NCBI RefSeq assembly: GCF_019802085.1
Contig: NZ_JAHVHV010000002.1
Coordinates: forward strand, 62,001-126,000
Direction: 5' to 3'
DNA: 64,000 bases
Origin: Ferrimonas balearica
GTDB lineage: Bacteria; Pseudomonadota; Gammaproteobacteria; Enterobacterales; Shewanellaceae
Shown here: piece by piece, positions 34,677 through 43,788 of the stretch
Numbering within the stretch: the first letter of the stretch is position 1
How the letters are laid out: the number at the start of each line of letters is the position of its first letter
The notes under the pieces: model-generated
What the model was told of the DNA's origin: nothing
Seen by the model: the letters and a program-made list of their open reading frames with translations, nothing else
The model's database searches: none
Made by a program: the position numbers and the translations under genes

Positions 34677-35744
34677 ATGGGCAACTTCGAACGTTATCTG
34701 AGCCTCTGGGTGGCCCTGGCCATCGGTGTGGGGGTGGTGCTGGGCCAGGCCCTGCCGGGGGTGTTTGAGACCCTGGCCACCTGGCAGCTGTTCCAGATCA
34801 ACGGCGTCATCGCCGTGCTCATCTGGGTGATGATCTACCCGATGATGATCCAGGTGGACTTCAACGCCGTGCGCAAGGTGGGGCAGCAGCCCCAGGGGCT
34901 GTGGCTGACCCTGGCGATCAACTGGCTGATCAAACCCTTCTCAATGGCCGCCATCGGCTGGCTGTTCTTTCAGGTGCTGTTCGTCGACTGGGTGGCCCCC
35001 GAGGACGCCAGCCAGTACATCGCCGGCATGATCCTGCTGGGGGTGGCCCCCTGCACCGCCATGGTGTTTGTCTGGAGCCAGCTGACCCGGGGCAACCCCG
35101 CCTATACCCTGGTGCAGGTGTCGGTCAACGACCTCATCATGGTGTTCGCCTTCGCGCCCATCGCCGCCCTGCTGCTGGGGGTGTCGGAGATCCTGGTGCC
35201 CTGGGAGACCCTGCTGCTGGCGACACTGCTCTACGTGGTGCTGCCCCTGGTGGCGGGGATCCTCACCCGCCGGCTGCTGCTCAAGCGCGGCAAGGCGGCG
35301 CTGGAGGGCTTTGTCCAACGGCTCAAGCCCGCCTCCATGGTGGGGCTGCTGGCCACGGTGGCCATCCTGTTCGGGATCCAGGCACCGACGCTGCTGGCCA
35401 ACCCCATGGTGATCGGCCTTATCGCCATCCCGCTGATGATCCAGACCTACGGGATCTTTGCCCTGGCCTACGGTGCCGCCAAGGCGCTCAAGCTGCCCCA
35501 CAACGTGGCGGCCCCGGCGGCGATGATCGGCACCTCCAACTTCTTTGAACTGGCGGTGGCGGTGGCCATCGCCCTGTTTGGCCTGCACTCCGGTGCGGCC
35601 CTGGCCACCGTGGTCGGGGTGCTGGTGGAGGTGCCGGTGATGCTCTCCCTGGTCGCCTTCGCCAACCGCACCCGCCACTGGTTTCCCGCCTCGGCCGACG
35701 CGCCGACCGATTTTCCCCCTGTTGAACAGAGAGACGCAGCATGA
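34677..35744 (+). CDS. acr3: Arsenite efflux permease Acr3
   Basis: 355 residues with about ten membrane segments. The Acr3 signatures are visible: [12 protein letters not shown] near residue 50, [18 protein letters not shown] with the essential Cys, and [15 protein letters not shown] near the end. It exports arsenite, and possibly antimonite, using proton motive force. It starts 9 bases after arsR behind GAGGAGGGAG and overlaps the next gene in ATGA. Confidence 0.95.
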   Translation: MGNFERYLSLWVALAIGVGVVLGQALPGVFETLATWQLFQINGVIAVLIWVMIYPMMIQVDFNAVRKVGQQPQGLWLTLAINWLIKPFSMAAIGWLFFQVLFVDWVAPEDASQYIAGMILLGVAPCTAMVFVWSQLTRGNPAYTLVQVSVNDLIMVFAFAPIAALLLGVSEILVPWETLLLATLLYVVLPLVAGILTRRLLLKRGKAALEGFVQRLKPASMVGLLATVAILFGIQAPTLLANPMVIGLIAIPLMIQTYGIFALAYGAAKALKLPHNVAAPAAMIGTSNFFELAVAVAIALFGLHSGAALATVVGVLVEVPVMLSLVAFANRTRHWFPASADAPTDFPPVEQRDAA

Positions 35745-36748
35745 CCATCAAGATTGGCATCAACGGATTTGGCCGCATGGGCCGCCTGGCGCTTCGCGCC
35801 GCCTGGGATTGGGCCGATTTCGAATTCGTCCAGATCAATGACCCCGCCGGCGGCGCCGCCGCCCTGGGCCACCTGCTGGAGTTTGACTCCGTCCACGGCC
35901 CCTGGGACAAGGACGTGGTGGTGGACGATGACACCCTGATCATCGACGGCCAGCGGGTGGCCATCACCGGCAACAACGAGATCGAAACCACCGACTGGTC
36001 GGGCTGCGATCTGGTGATCGAGGCCTCCGGCAAGTTCAAGCGCAAGGAGGTGCTGCAGAAGTACCTGGACCAGGGGGTCAAGAAGGTGATCGTTACCGCC
36101 CCGGTCAAGCAGGAGGGGGTGCTGGACGCGGTCTACGGCGTCAACCACCACTGGTACGACAAAACCAAGCACGACATCGTCACCGCTGCCTCCTGCACCA
36201 CCAACTGCCTGGCGCCGGCGGTCAAGGTGATCCACGAGAAGCTCGGGATCCGCCACGGCTCCATGACCACCATCCACAGCATCACCAACACCCAGACCAT
36301 CCTGGACGCCCCCCACAAGGATCTGCGCCGGGCCCGCGCCTGCGGGGAGAGCCTGATCCCCACCACCACCGGCTCCGCCACCGCCATCACCCACATCTTC
36401 CCGGAGCTGAAGGGGCGGCTGAACGGCCACGCGGTGCGGGTGCCCCTGTGCAACGCCTCCCTCACCGACTGCGTGTTCGAGGTGGACCGTGCCACCAGCG
36501 CCGAGGAGGTCAATGGCCTGCTCAAGGAGGCCGCAGAAGGGGAGCTCAAGGGGATCCTGGGCTACGAGGCCCGACCGCTGGTCTCCATCGACTACCGCAC
36601 CAACCCCCACTCCGCCGTGGTCGATGCCCTCTCCACCATGGTGATCAACGACACCCAGGTGAAGCTTTACCTGTGGTACGACAACGAGTGGGGCTACGCC
36701 AACCGCACCGTGGAGCTGGCCCGCTACGTCGCCAAGCAGGGCTGGTAA
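35741..36748 (+). CDS. ArsJ-associated glyceraldehyde-3-phosphate dehydrogenase
   Basis: 335 residues. The NAD-binding start is [13 protein letters not shown] and the catalytic Cys lies in SCTTNC. In ArsJ operons this GAPDH uses arsenate in place of phosphate to make unstable 1-arseno-3-phosphoglycerate, which ArsJ then exports. The ATGA overlap with acr3 and the 3-base gap to arsJ show it belongs to the operon and is not the housekeeping glycolytic gene. The distinctive [18 protein letters not shown] segment fits this subgroup. Confidence 0.92.
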   Translation: MTIKIGINGFGRMGRLALRAAWDWADFEFVQINDPAGGAAALGHLLEFDSVHGPWDKDVVVDDDTLIIDGQRVAITGNNEIETTDWSGCDLVIEASGKFKRKEVLQKYLDQGVKKVIVTAPVKQEGVLDAVYGVNHHWYDKTKHDIVTAASCTTNCLAPAVKVIHEKLGIRHGSMTTIHSITNTQTILDAPHKDLRRARACGESLIPTTTGSATAITHIFPELKGRLNGHAVRVPLCNASLTDCVFEVDRATSAEEVNGLLKEAAEGELKGILGYEARPLVSIDYRTNPHSAVVDALSTMVINDTQVKLYLWYDNEWGYANRTVELARYVAKQGW

Positions 36749-36751
36749 CCG

Positions 36752-37996
36752 ATGTTCCGCGCCCTGTCCGGCCTGAGCCATGAGGTGAAGCAGTACCTGC
36801 TGGTCACCTTCAACTACTGGAACTTCACCCTCACGGATGGGGCGCTGAGGATGCTGGTGGTGCTGCACTTCCATCAGCTGGGTTACAGCCCCCTGGCCAT
36901 CGCCTCGCTGTTCCTGTTCTACGAGATCTTCGGGGTGGTCACCAATCTGGTGGGGGGCTACCTGGGGGCGCGCCTGGGGCTCAACCGCACCATGAACCTG
37001 GGGCTGACGCTGCAGGTGGTGGCCCTGGCCATGCTGGCGGTGCCCGCCAGTGTGCTCTCGGTGCCCTACGTGATGGCCGCCCAGGCCCTCTCGGGCATCG
37101 CCAAGGATCTCAACAAGATGAGTGCCAAGAGCTCCATCAAGATGCTGGTGCCCAAGGGCCAGACCGGGGCGCTCTACAAGTGGGTGGCGATCCTCACCGG
37201 CTCCAAGAACGCCCTGAAGGGGGTCGGCTTCTTCCTCGGCGGGGTGTTGCTGATGGGGCTGGGGTTCCAGGGGGCCATGGTGGCCATGGCGACGGTGCTG
37301 CTGCTGGTGCTGGGCCTCAGCCTGGCGTGGCTGGGCAAGGATCTGGGCAAGGCCAAGAATAAGCCCAAGTTTTCCGAGCTGTTCTCCAAAAGCCGCAACA
37401 TCAACCTGCTCTCCGCCGCGCGCCTGTTCCTCTTTGGCGCCCGGGACGTCTGGTTCGTCATCGCCCTGCCCATCACCCTGGGCAGCACCTTCGGCTGGAG
37501 CCACAGCGCCGTGGGGGGCTTCCTTGCCCTCTGGGTGATCGGCTACGGCCTGGTGCAGGGGCTGGCGCCGCGGCTGACCGGCACGGCCCGGGGGGTGATC
37601 CCGGACGGGGCCGCCGCCCTGAACTGGGCCGGGATCCTGGCCCTGGTGACCGCCGCGGTGGCCCTGGGGGTGCAGCTCGACTGGCAGCCCCAGTTCACCC
37701 TGGTGTTCGGCCTGATGGTGTTTGGCGCGGTGTTTGCCATCAACTCCAGCCTGCACTCCTTCCTTATCGTGCACTACGCCGGTGAGGATGGCGTCTCCCT
37801 GGACGTGGGCTTCTACTACATGGCCAACGCCATGGGCCGGCTGATCGGCACCGTGCTCTCCGGCTGGGTGTTCCAGGTGGCGGGCCTGGCCGCCTGCCTC
37901 TGGATCGCCCTGGCGTTCCTGGTCCTGACTACCCTGATATCTCTGGGCCTGCCCCGTGGCGCCCACCCCAACGAAGGAGAACAACATGGCGTTTGA
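36752..37996 (+). CDS. arsJ: Organoarsenical efflux MFS transporter ArsJ
   Basis: 414 residues, twelve predicted membrane segments of the major facilitator superfamily. It exports 1-arseno-3-phosphoglycerate made by the preceding GAPDH; breakdown outside releases arsenate, so this pathway detoxifies As(V) without reduction. Characteristic segments include NYWNFTLTDGALRMLVVLHF near residue 20 and LNKMSAKSSIKMLVP. It overlaps the next gene by 11 bases. Confidence 0.93.
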   Translation: MFRALSGLSHEVKQYLLVTFNYWNFTLTDGALRMLVVLHFHQLGYSPLAIASLFLFYEIFGVVTNLVGGYLGARLGLNRTMNLGLTLQVVALAMLAVPASVLSVPYVMAAQALSGIAKDLNKMSAKSSIKMLVPKGQTGALYKWVAILTGSKNALKGVGFFLGGVLLMGLGFQGAMVAMATVLLLVLGLSLAWLGKDLGKAKNKPKFSELFSKSRNINLLSAARLFLFGARDVWFVIALPITLGSTFGWSHSAVGGFLALWVIGYGLVQGLAPRLTGTARGVIPDGAAALNWAGILALVTAAVALGVQLDWQPQFTLVFGLMVFGAVFAINSSLHSFLIVHYAGEDGVSLDVGFYYMANAMGRLIGTVLSGWVFQVAGLAACLWIALAFLVLTTLISLGLPRGAHPNEGEQHGV

Positions 37997-38462
37997 ACCG
38001 GCGTACCTGACCGTCAATGGCCTGCCCATGGCCCTGCACCCCGCCCCCGGCCTGGGGGGCGAGCTGGAGGCGGAGGTCGACCAGCTGGCCGCCGCCGGCG
38101 TGGCCGCCGTGATCACCCTGCTGAGCGAACAGGAGCTCTCAGATTTGGGGATCCCCGGTCTCGGCAATGCCGTGTCCCAGGCGGGCCTGCGGTGGCACCA
38201 CCTGCCGGTGAAGGACAAGTCCCTGCCGGATGCGAAGTTCGAAGCGCGCTGGACACAGGTGCAGCCCCAGCTGACCGCCCTGCTGGAGTCGGGAAAGCGG
38301 GTGTCGGTGCACTGTCGCGGCGGCACCGGCCGCACCGGCCTGGTGGCCGCCAAGCTGCTGCTGGACAGCGGCGCCGACTGGGACGAGGTGCTGGAGCAGG
38401 TGCGTCAGGCCCGTCCGGGGGCGTTGAGTCACGAGAGCCAGCTGGCCTACCTGAATGGCTGA
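37986..38462 (+). CDS. Dual-specificity/tyrosine phosphatase-like protein in the arsenic operon
   Basis: 158 residues. The P-loop HCRGGTGRTG fits HCX5R(S/T), with a general-acid region around HHLPVKDKSLPD. It resembles the CDKN3-type phosphatase family. The ATG lies inside the end of arsJ, behind AAGGAG, so it is translated with the operon; a terminator follows it. The natural substrate is unknown. Because CX5R enzymes such as yeast Acr2 act as arsenate reductases and no arsC is present here, arsenate or an arseno-metabolite is a possible substrate; that is inference. Confidence 0.85.
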   Translation: MAFEPAYLTVNGLPMALHPAPGLGGELEAEVDQLAAAGVAAVITLLSEQELSDLGIPGLGNAVSQAGLRWHHLPVKDKSLPDAKFEARWTQVQPQLTALLESGKRVSVHCRGGTGRTGLVAAKLLLDSGADWDEVLEQVRQARPGALSHESQLAYLNG

Positions 38463-38492
38463 GTGCGTGGTGCCGCTCTAGGGCATTGACGC

Positions 38493-38527
38493 AAACCGCC
38501 CCACCCATAGGTTCGGGCGGTTTTTTA
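38493..38527 (+). terminator. Terminator of the arsenic operon
   Basis: AAACCGCCC (38493-38501) and GGGCGGTTT (38515-38523) form a 9-bp stem with a 13-base loop, followed by further Ts. Confidence 0.8.
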
Positions 38528-38589
38528 TTGTCAGTCAATCTGTTAGAACTGACTGTCTGCCCTTTGTTGTCCTAATCCGGGAGTCCGAT

Positions 38590-39084
38590 ATGCCCTATAC
38601 CATCCGCCGGGCCGAGCCCAGTGACGCCGCCGCCTTTCAGCAGATCGCCGCCGGCCGCAGCGCCTACAGCAATACCATGCAGCTGCCCTGGCCGAGCCTG
38701 GCGATGTGGCAGCGGCGCTGCGAACAGTGGCCGGATCACCTGCACATGCTGGTGGCGGAGACCCCCGAGGGACAGGTGGTGGGCAACGTGGGGCTGGAAG
38801 CGCTGCAATCGCCCCGCCGGCGCCACGTGGGTCAGCTGGGGATGTTTGTCCACGACCAGTGGCAGGGCAAGGGGGTGGGCAGCGCCCTGCTGGCGGCGGC
38901 CATCGAGCTGGCGGAGCAGTGGCTGGCGCTGACCCGGCTGGAGCTGGAGGTCTACACGGACAACGAGGCCGGCCTGGCGCTGTATCGCAAGTACGGCTTC
39001 GAATCTGAGGGGGTGGCCCGGGCCGCGGCGTTTCGGGACGGGGCGCTGGTGGACGTGGAACGGATGGCGCGGCTGCGCCCTTAG
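38590..39084 (+). CDS. GNAT acetyltransferase, YhhY/AaaT-like
   Basis: 164 residues. A single GNAT domain; the acetyl-CoA loop is in DQWQGKGVGSALLAAAIE. The pattern NTMQLPWPS, RRRHVGQLGMFV and NEAGLALYRKYGFESEG follows E. coli YhhY (AaaT), which acetylates L-phenylalanine and L-methionine. The substrate here is inferred only by that likeness. The gene stands alone after the ars terminator and overlaps the convergent HAD gene by 4 bases. Confidence 0.85.
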   Translation: MPYTIRRAEPSDAAAFQQIAAGRSAYSNTMQLPWPSLAMWQRRCEQWPDHLHMLVAETPEGQVVGNVGLEALQSPRRRHVGQLGMFVHDQWQGKGVGSALLAAAIELAEQWLALTRLELEVYTDNEAGLALYRKYGFESEGVARAAAFRDGALVDVERMARLRP

Positions 39085-39746
39085 CTTAGGGCGCGCCAGC
39101 CCGGGTAGAGTTCGGCGCCCAGGGGCGCCAGAGAGCGGGCGCTCTGGTGGCCGTCGGCGATGAGGATAAGATCCACCCCCAGGGCGGCGGCCACCTCGTG
39201 GTCGTGGTCGGTGTCCCCCACCAGCACCGTCTCCCTGGCCGACACCCCGGCGGCGGCCAGCAACTCGTGGCCGCGGTCGATTTTGCAGGCGGCGTGGTGG
39301 TTGTCCAGGCCGTAGACGTGGTCAAAGCAGTGGGCGATCTCGTGGTGGGCCAGGCAGTGCTCAAGGCTGGGCTGGGCACTGGCGGAGAGCAGCGACTGGG
39401 TGTGGGTCTGGGCCAGGCGCGCCAGCAGCGGCTGAGCGCCGGGGTGCAGGGACAGGGTGTCCCGGGCGGCCCGGTAGGCGAGGCCAAAGCGTTGGCAGAT
39501 GGTGTCGAAGTCCAGCTTCTCCACCAGTCCCAGGTTGCGGTAGTAGGTCTCCACCGGGTGGCAGAAGGCGTCCCGGTAATCGGCCAGTGAGGTGGCCGCC
39601 ATCCCCTGCTCATCCAGCAGGCCATTGACGATGTCGGTGGCCAGGGGCGCGTCGTCCACCAGGGTACCGTTCCAGTCCCAGATCACCTGGCGGTAGTCGT
39701 TGAGGCGGTGGAGCAGTTTTTGGGGCAGGGGGGCAGCGTGGCGCAT
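39081..39746 (-). CDS. HAD-family phosphatase
   Basis: 221 residues from ATG 39746. Motif I is WDWNGTLVDD, so the second position of DxD is Asn-Gly in place of the usual form, while both catalytic Asp residues (WDWNGT) remain. Motif II is LLSASAQPS, motif III Lys in ACKIDRGHEL, motif IV VGDTDHDHEVAAALG. It resembles phosphoglycolate phosphatase-like proteins, but the substrate is not clear. It is last in a minus-strand group after yccF. Confidence 0.82.
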   Translation of the reverse strand: MRHAAPLPQKLLHRLNDYRQVIWDWNGTLVDDAPLATDIVNGLLDEQGMAATSLADYRDAFCHPVETYYRNLGLVEKLDFDTICQRFGLAYRAARDTLSLHPGAQPLLARLAQTHTQSLLSASAQPSLEHCLAHHEIAHCFDHVYGLDNHHAACKIDRGHELLAAAGVSARETVLVGDTDHDHEVAAALGVDLILIADGHQSARSLAPLGAELYPGWRALS

Positions 39747-39826
39747 GTCAGTCCGCTTCGGGCAAAAGCGCGCACGGTAGCGGGCCTGGGCGGCGGCCAC
39801 AAGCGGCGGGCCGCCAGGCTGTGACC

Positions 39827-40237
39827 TCAGTCGACATCGTCCACCACGGCGTAGCCGATGGGGGCCACCGTCAGCATCGCCAGCTTGACGTGCTGCATGC
39901 CGAAGGGGATGCCGATGATGGTGCAGATCAGGGTGATGGCGAAAAACAGATGGCCCAGGGCCAGCCAGAAACCCGCCACGATAAACCAGATCACGTTACC
40001 CAGGGTGCCCAGGGCACCGGTGCCGATATCCTCTTCCCGGTTGACCACCCGGCGGCTGGCGATGTCCCGACCGAAGGGCCAGAGGGAGAGTTTGGCGATG
40101 ACGAAGCAGCTGCGGGCGAAGGGGATCCCGATGATGCTCAGCGCCATCACCACGCCGACCAGGGCCCAACCCAGGGCCATGGCGATACCGCCCCACAACA
40201 GCCACAGCACATTACCGATAAAGCGCAGAAGATCCAT
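39827..40237 (-). CDS. yccF: YccF domain inner-membrane protein
   Basis: 136 residues from ATG 40237, behind TAAGG. It contains two YccF (DUF307) repeats, each with IGIPF: ALSIIGIPFARSCFVIAKLS and ICTIIGIPFGMQHVKLAMLT, flanked by hydrophobic helices. The family is membrane-embedded with no established function. It sits between a 65-residue protein gene and the HAD gene on the same strand. Confidence 0.9.
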   Translation of the reverse strand: MDLLRFIGNVLWLLWGGIAMALGWALVGVVMALSIIGIPFARSCFVIAKLSLWPFGRDIASRRVVNREEDIGTGALGTLGNVIWFIVAGFWLALGHLFFAITLICTIIGIPFGMQHVKLAMLTVAPIGYAVVDDVD

Positions 40238-40321
40238 AACCTTACTCTTTGATTGCGATTCCACCAGCATAGTGAGATGGGCGCCATTGGGGGAGCACAA
40301 TTTCGTAACCGACGGTGAACA

Positions 40322-40519
40322 TCAGACCACCGCCAGCAGTTTGCGTCCCAGGTAGGCGGTCTTGCCGGCTTCGGCGGCCAGGGTGGCGGCGGCTTTGACC
40401 GGATCGACCTGTTTGAGGGCCTCCTCCACCGCTTTGGGCGGATCCTGGCTGTGGTCGGCGGGGCAGAGGGCTTTGGGCATCACCCAGTGGTAGGCGCTGT
40501 GGGCGGCGTTGACGATCAT
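40322..40519 (-). CDS. Small hypothetical protein, 65 residues
   Basis: The ATG at 40519 is preceded by AAGGAAG at ideal distance. The peptide MIVNAAHSAYHWVMPKALCP continues with an Ala/Lys-rich helix (VEEALKQVDPVKAAATLAAE). There is one Cys and no membrane segment or signal peptide. I do not recognise the family. The strong ribosome-binding site and the position upstream of yccF on the same strand favour a real gene. Confidence 0.6.
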   Translation of the reverse strand: MIVNAAHSAYHWVMPKALCPADHSQDPPKAVEEALKQVDPVKAAATLAAEAGKTAYLGRKLLAVV

Positions 40520-40636
40520 CGATACTTCCTTGTGAGGCGTCTGTTACAGGGTATCGACCGGCCCGCTCCTAACTTGAGGGCGCCCCTTGGCCCCGTGCTA
40601 CCATGACTCCCCCGTTTGCCTGCCCTGGACGCCCCT

Positions 40637-42979
40637 GTGACTGCGTTGCCCATCGATCCCCTCAAACCCCGGTATCTCGAGGCCCTGAACCGCACCCACC
40701 TGGTGGTGGAGGCGGACACCGGCTCGGGCAAGTCCACCCGGTTGCCCCTGTGGGCGGCCGAACGGGGACGGGTGCTGGTGGTGGAGCCGCGTCGGGTGGC
40801 CTGCACCGCGTTGGCGGAGTACCTGGCCGGGCAGAGTGGGGCGCCGCTGGGGACCGAGGTGGGCTACGCCATCCGTTTTGACAGCAACGTCACCGACCAG
40901 ACCCAGGTGGCCTTTGTCACCCCCGGCATCGCCCTGCGCTGGCTCAGCGAAGACGGCCTGGCCGGCTTCAGCACGGTGATCATCGATGAGTTTCACGAGC
41001 GGCGCTGGGATACGGACCTGCTGCTGGCCCTGCTCAAAGGCCGGGGCCAACACCGCCTGGTGCTCACCTCTGCCACCGTGGACGGCGCTCGCCTGGCCCA
41101 GTACCTGGCGGGGGAGCGGCTCTACGCCGAGGGGCGGCGCTTCGAGGTGCAGATCGCCCACCGGGCCCGGGACAGCCAGAGCCTGCCGGACGAGCGGGGG
41201 CTGGAGGCCCGGGTGCGGGACGCCGTGCTCGAGCAGTTCGACGCGCGTGAAGGCGACATCCTGGTGTTCCTGCCCGGGCGGCGGGAGATCAGTCAGTGCG
41301 AGGCGGCCCTTAAGCCCGCCCTGGGAGAACGTGCCCTGGTGCTGCCCCTGCACGCCTCGGTGCCCAAGCCGGTGCAGCGCCAGGCGCTCACCGCCGGGCC
41401 CCAGCGTCGGGTGATCCTGGCCACCAATGTGGCGGAGACCTCCTTGACCATCCCCGGGGTGACCGTGGTGATCGACGCCGGACTGGAGCGGCGCACCCGT
41501 CAACGCAACGGCCGGACCGTGCTCGGTCTGGCGCGGATCTCCAAGGCCTCGGCGGCCCAGCGGTCCGGACGGGCCGGGCGCATCGCCCCCGGTTTCTGCC
41601 TGCGGCTGTGGGGCCAGCACGCCCCCCTGGAAGCACTGACCCCGCCGGAGCTGCAGCGGGAGGAGTTGGTGGAGCCCATGCTGGCGGCCGCCTGTGCAGG
41701 GGCCAAGCTGGACACCCTGGCCTTTGTTGATCCCCTGCCGGAAAAATCCCTGGCGCTGGCCCGCGAACGGCTGACGGTGATGGCGGCGCTGGATGAGGAG
41801 GGCGGGATCACCGAGCATGGCCGAGCCCTGTTTCCCCTGCCCATCGACACCCAGTTTGCCCATCTCATTACCGCCATGCCGGACAAGCCCTGCCAGGAGG
41901 CGATGGTGGACTTGGCCGCGGCCCTCTCATTGGGGCAGCGGCTGTGGCGCCTGCCCAGCGGCGAAACCGCCCTGCGGGCCTTGAAAGCCTGGCAGCCCCT
42001 GCCCTGTGACGGCCTCACCCTGGTGACCCTGCTGCGCCAGAATCCGCCGGAGGAGCTGGGGATTGACCCCGCCCTGCGCCGGGAGGCGCGCCAGCTGGCC
42101 AACCAGATCCGTGCTGCCCTGGCCCTGCCCCAACTGGCGGCCAGCTCGCACCTGCCCTATGGGCCCTGGGTGGCGGCGATCTTGAGGGCCATGCCGGAGC
42201 TGGCCTTTGTTCGCCGGGCCAAACGGCGCGACGCCCTAGGCAACGGGGTGATGGAGGTGCAGCCGGGCAGGGAGAGTCGGTTCGACGATGCCGCCGAGGC
42301 GGCCCTGGTGCTGGATCTGCACAGCCTGCCGGGCCGCGGGGTGAAGCAGACGCTGAACCTGGCCACCTGCATGCTGCCACTGAGCCTGGCGCAGCTGGCC
42401 AGCGCCGAGCTGGGGGAGGAGCGCCAGGGGGCGGTGGCCCAGGGCGAGCAGGGGATGGAGGTGACCCTGGAGCGGGTCTACGCCGGTCGGGTGATCGCCG
42501 TGCGTCAGGCCCAGCCGGAGGGGGCTCAGGCTCGCACCGCCCTGGTGCAGCAGATCCTGGCCGGCAAGGTGCTGGCGCCGGCCGGTGAGCGTTTGCTGGC
42601 GGATACCCGCGCCTGGGCCCTCTGGCTGGCCCTGGGGGAGGCCGAGGGCGAGCCGGTGGTCGCCGAGCGCTGGCTAGCGGATGAATTGGCGGCCCTGGGG
42701 GTGGAGAGCGAAGCCGACTTGACCCTGCTGGAGCCGGAGGATCTGCGCTTCGAGGGGGTGCCGGAGTGGCAGCGGGCGGAGTTCGATGCCCGCTACCCCC
42801 ACTTTTTGGTGCTGGCGGAGCTGAAACTTCACGTCGAATACCAGCCCCGGGGCAAGCGGGTGACCCTGGTGTACGCCGAGGGCGGTCGCAAGGGGGATCC
42901 CAAACGCTGGGAGCTGCCGGCCTGGCCCGGTTGGCGGGTGCAATACCGACGCGCCAGTCGGGTGGTGGACGTCCGCTAG
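40637..42979 (+). CDS. hrpB: DEAH-box ATP-dependent helicase, HrpB-like
   Basis: About 780 residues. Helicase motifs run in order: EADTGSGKST (Walker A), EPRRVA, DEFHERR (DEAH-type motif II), TSATVD, VLATNVAETSLTIPGV and QRSGRAGR. HrpB/HA2-type regions follow. The characteristic HrpB C-terminal GRYPKH block is not obvious, so assignment to HrpB proper is tentative. Start is uncertain: GTG 40637 is used; a TTG at 40616 is in frame, and neither has a clear ribosome-binding site. It is a probable RNA helicase of unknown substrate, divergent from the 65-residue gene. Confidence 0.82.
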   Translation: MTALPIDPLKPRYLEALNRTHLVVEADTGSGKSTRLPLWAAERGRVLVVEPRRVACTALAEYLAGQSGAPLGTEVGYAIRFDSNVTDQTQVAFVTPGIALRWLSEDGLAGFSTVIIDEFHERRWDTDLLLALLKGRGQHRLVLTSATVDGARLAQYLAGERLYAEGRRFEVQIAHRARDSQSLPDERGLEARVRDAVLEQFDAREGDILVFLPGRREISQCEAALKPALGERALVLPLHASVPKPVQRQALTAGPQRRVILATNVAETSLTIPGVTVVIDAGLERRTRQRNGRTVLGLARISKASAAQRSGRAGRIAPGFCLRLWGQHAPLEALTPPELQREELVEPMLAAACAGAKLDTLAFVDPLPEKSLALARERLTVMAALDEEGGITEHGRALFPLPIDTQFAHLITAMPDKPCQEAMVDLAAALSLGQRLWRLPSGETALRALKAWQPLPCDGLTLVTLLRQNPPEELGIDPALRREARQLANQIRAALALPQLAASSHLPYGPWVAAILRAMPELAFVRRAKRRDALGNGVMEVQPGRESRFDDAAEAALVLDLHSLPGRGVKQTLNLATCMLPLSLAQLASAELGEERQGAVAQGEQGMEVTLERVYAGRVIAVRQAQPEGAQARTALVQQILAGKVLAPAGERLLADTRAWALWLALGEAEGEPVVAERWLADELAALGVESEADLTLLEPEDLRFEGVPEWQRAEFDARYPHFLVLAELKLHVEYQPRGKRVTLVYAEGGRKGDPKRWELPAWPGWRVQYRRASRVVDVR

Positions 42980-43036
42980 GGGCGCGGGGAGGCTACACTT
43001 GAAGGTCGGGATCGGCTGCCATAAGCGAAGACGGCG

Positions 43037-43468
43037 ATGAAGGTGTTAAGACTCTTGGTTTCCCTGTGGTTTCTCTGTGCCACTGTGCCCGCCTTGGGGG
43101 CCGGGCTGGTGGACTCCCTGGTGACGCAACTGGGGGTGACGCCGGCCCAGGCCAGCGGTGGCGCCGGCGCTTTATTGGCCTACGCCCAGCACGATCTTAA
43201 CCATGACGACTGGACCCAACTGACCGCCCTGGTGCCGGAAGCCGATGCCCTGGCCCAAAGCACGGATCTGGGTCGGGGGGTGATGTCGAGCCTGGGCAGC
43301 GTGCTGGGGGACGACAACCTCACCATGGCCAAGGTGGCGGAGCAGTTCCAGGCCCTGGGGCTGGACGCCACCACGGTCAGCCAGTTTGCCCCGGTGATCC
43401 TGGATTACCTCAATCAGCATGGCGGGGAGGATCTGGTGGCCCCCCTGGCGGATCTCTGGATCCCCTGA
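43037..43468 (+). CDS. Exported DUF2780 family protein
   Basis: 143 residues with a signal peptide of about 21 residues (cleavage after VPALGA). The mature part begins GLVDSLVTQLGVTPAQASGG and is an Ala/Leu-rich helical domain that fits DUF2780, known from Vibrio and relatives without a defined role. A GAAG precedes ATG 43037. It may share a transcript with the upstream helicase, 57 bases away. Confidence 0.8.
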   Translation: MKVLRLLVSLWFLCATVPALGAGLVDSLVTQLGVTPAQASGGAGALLAYAQHDLNHDDWTQLTALVPEADALAQSTDLGRGVMSSLGSVLGDDNLTMAKVAEQFQALGLDATTVSQFAPVILDYLNQHGGEDLVAPLADLWIP

Positions 43469-43489
43469 ATCCTCGGTGACCGTCATCCC

Positions 43490-43516
43490 CGCGTTATCGC
43501 CGCGTTATCGCCGCGT
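43490..43516 (+). repeat. Short tandem repeat
   Basis: The 11-base unit CGCGTTATCGC occurs twice in tandem (43490-43500 and 43501-43511) followed by a partial third copy. It lies in the short gap after the DUF2780 gene. Confidence 0.8.
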
Positions 43517-43587
43517 GATGGAAGGGTCATCCTCGACGGCTAGGCTGCCCGGGTCTGTCCGAGGACTTGGGTGAACAGGGAGAGGGT

Positions 43588-43788
43588 ATGGAGATCATGT
43601 TGGAACGCGCGCTGGCGTGTGTGGCGCGGGGCAACCTGGTGGAGGGGGAAGCGCCGGGTGCGGCGCTGGAGCACCGGGTGCGCTGGGAGGCGGCCTGCGT
43701 TGGCACGCCATCGGACCGCCACCCCTGGCCCCGGGAGGGTGAACACCCCAGGGCCGATGCCTTACTGGGGCGGGAACTGGGCCAGTAG
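43588..43788 (+). CDS. Small hypothetical protein, 66 residues
   Basis: ATG 43588 follows a strong GGGAGAGG. The peptide MEIMLERALACVARGNLVEG is followed by an acidic and basic mixed region and ends GRELGQ. Third codon positions are strongly GC, like neighbouring real genes. It overlaps the 3' end of the convergent DUF4136 gene by 27 bases. I do not recognise it; it could be a chance frame. Confidence 0.4.
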   Translation: MEIMLERALACVARGNLVEGEAPGAALEHRVRWEAACVGTPSDRHPWPREGEHPRADALLGRELGQ

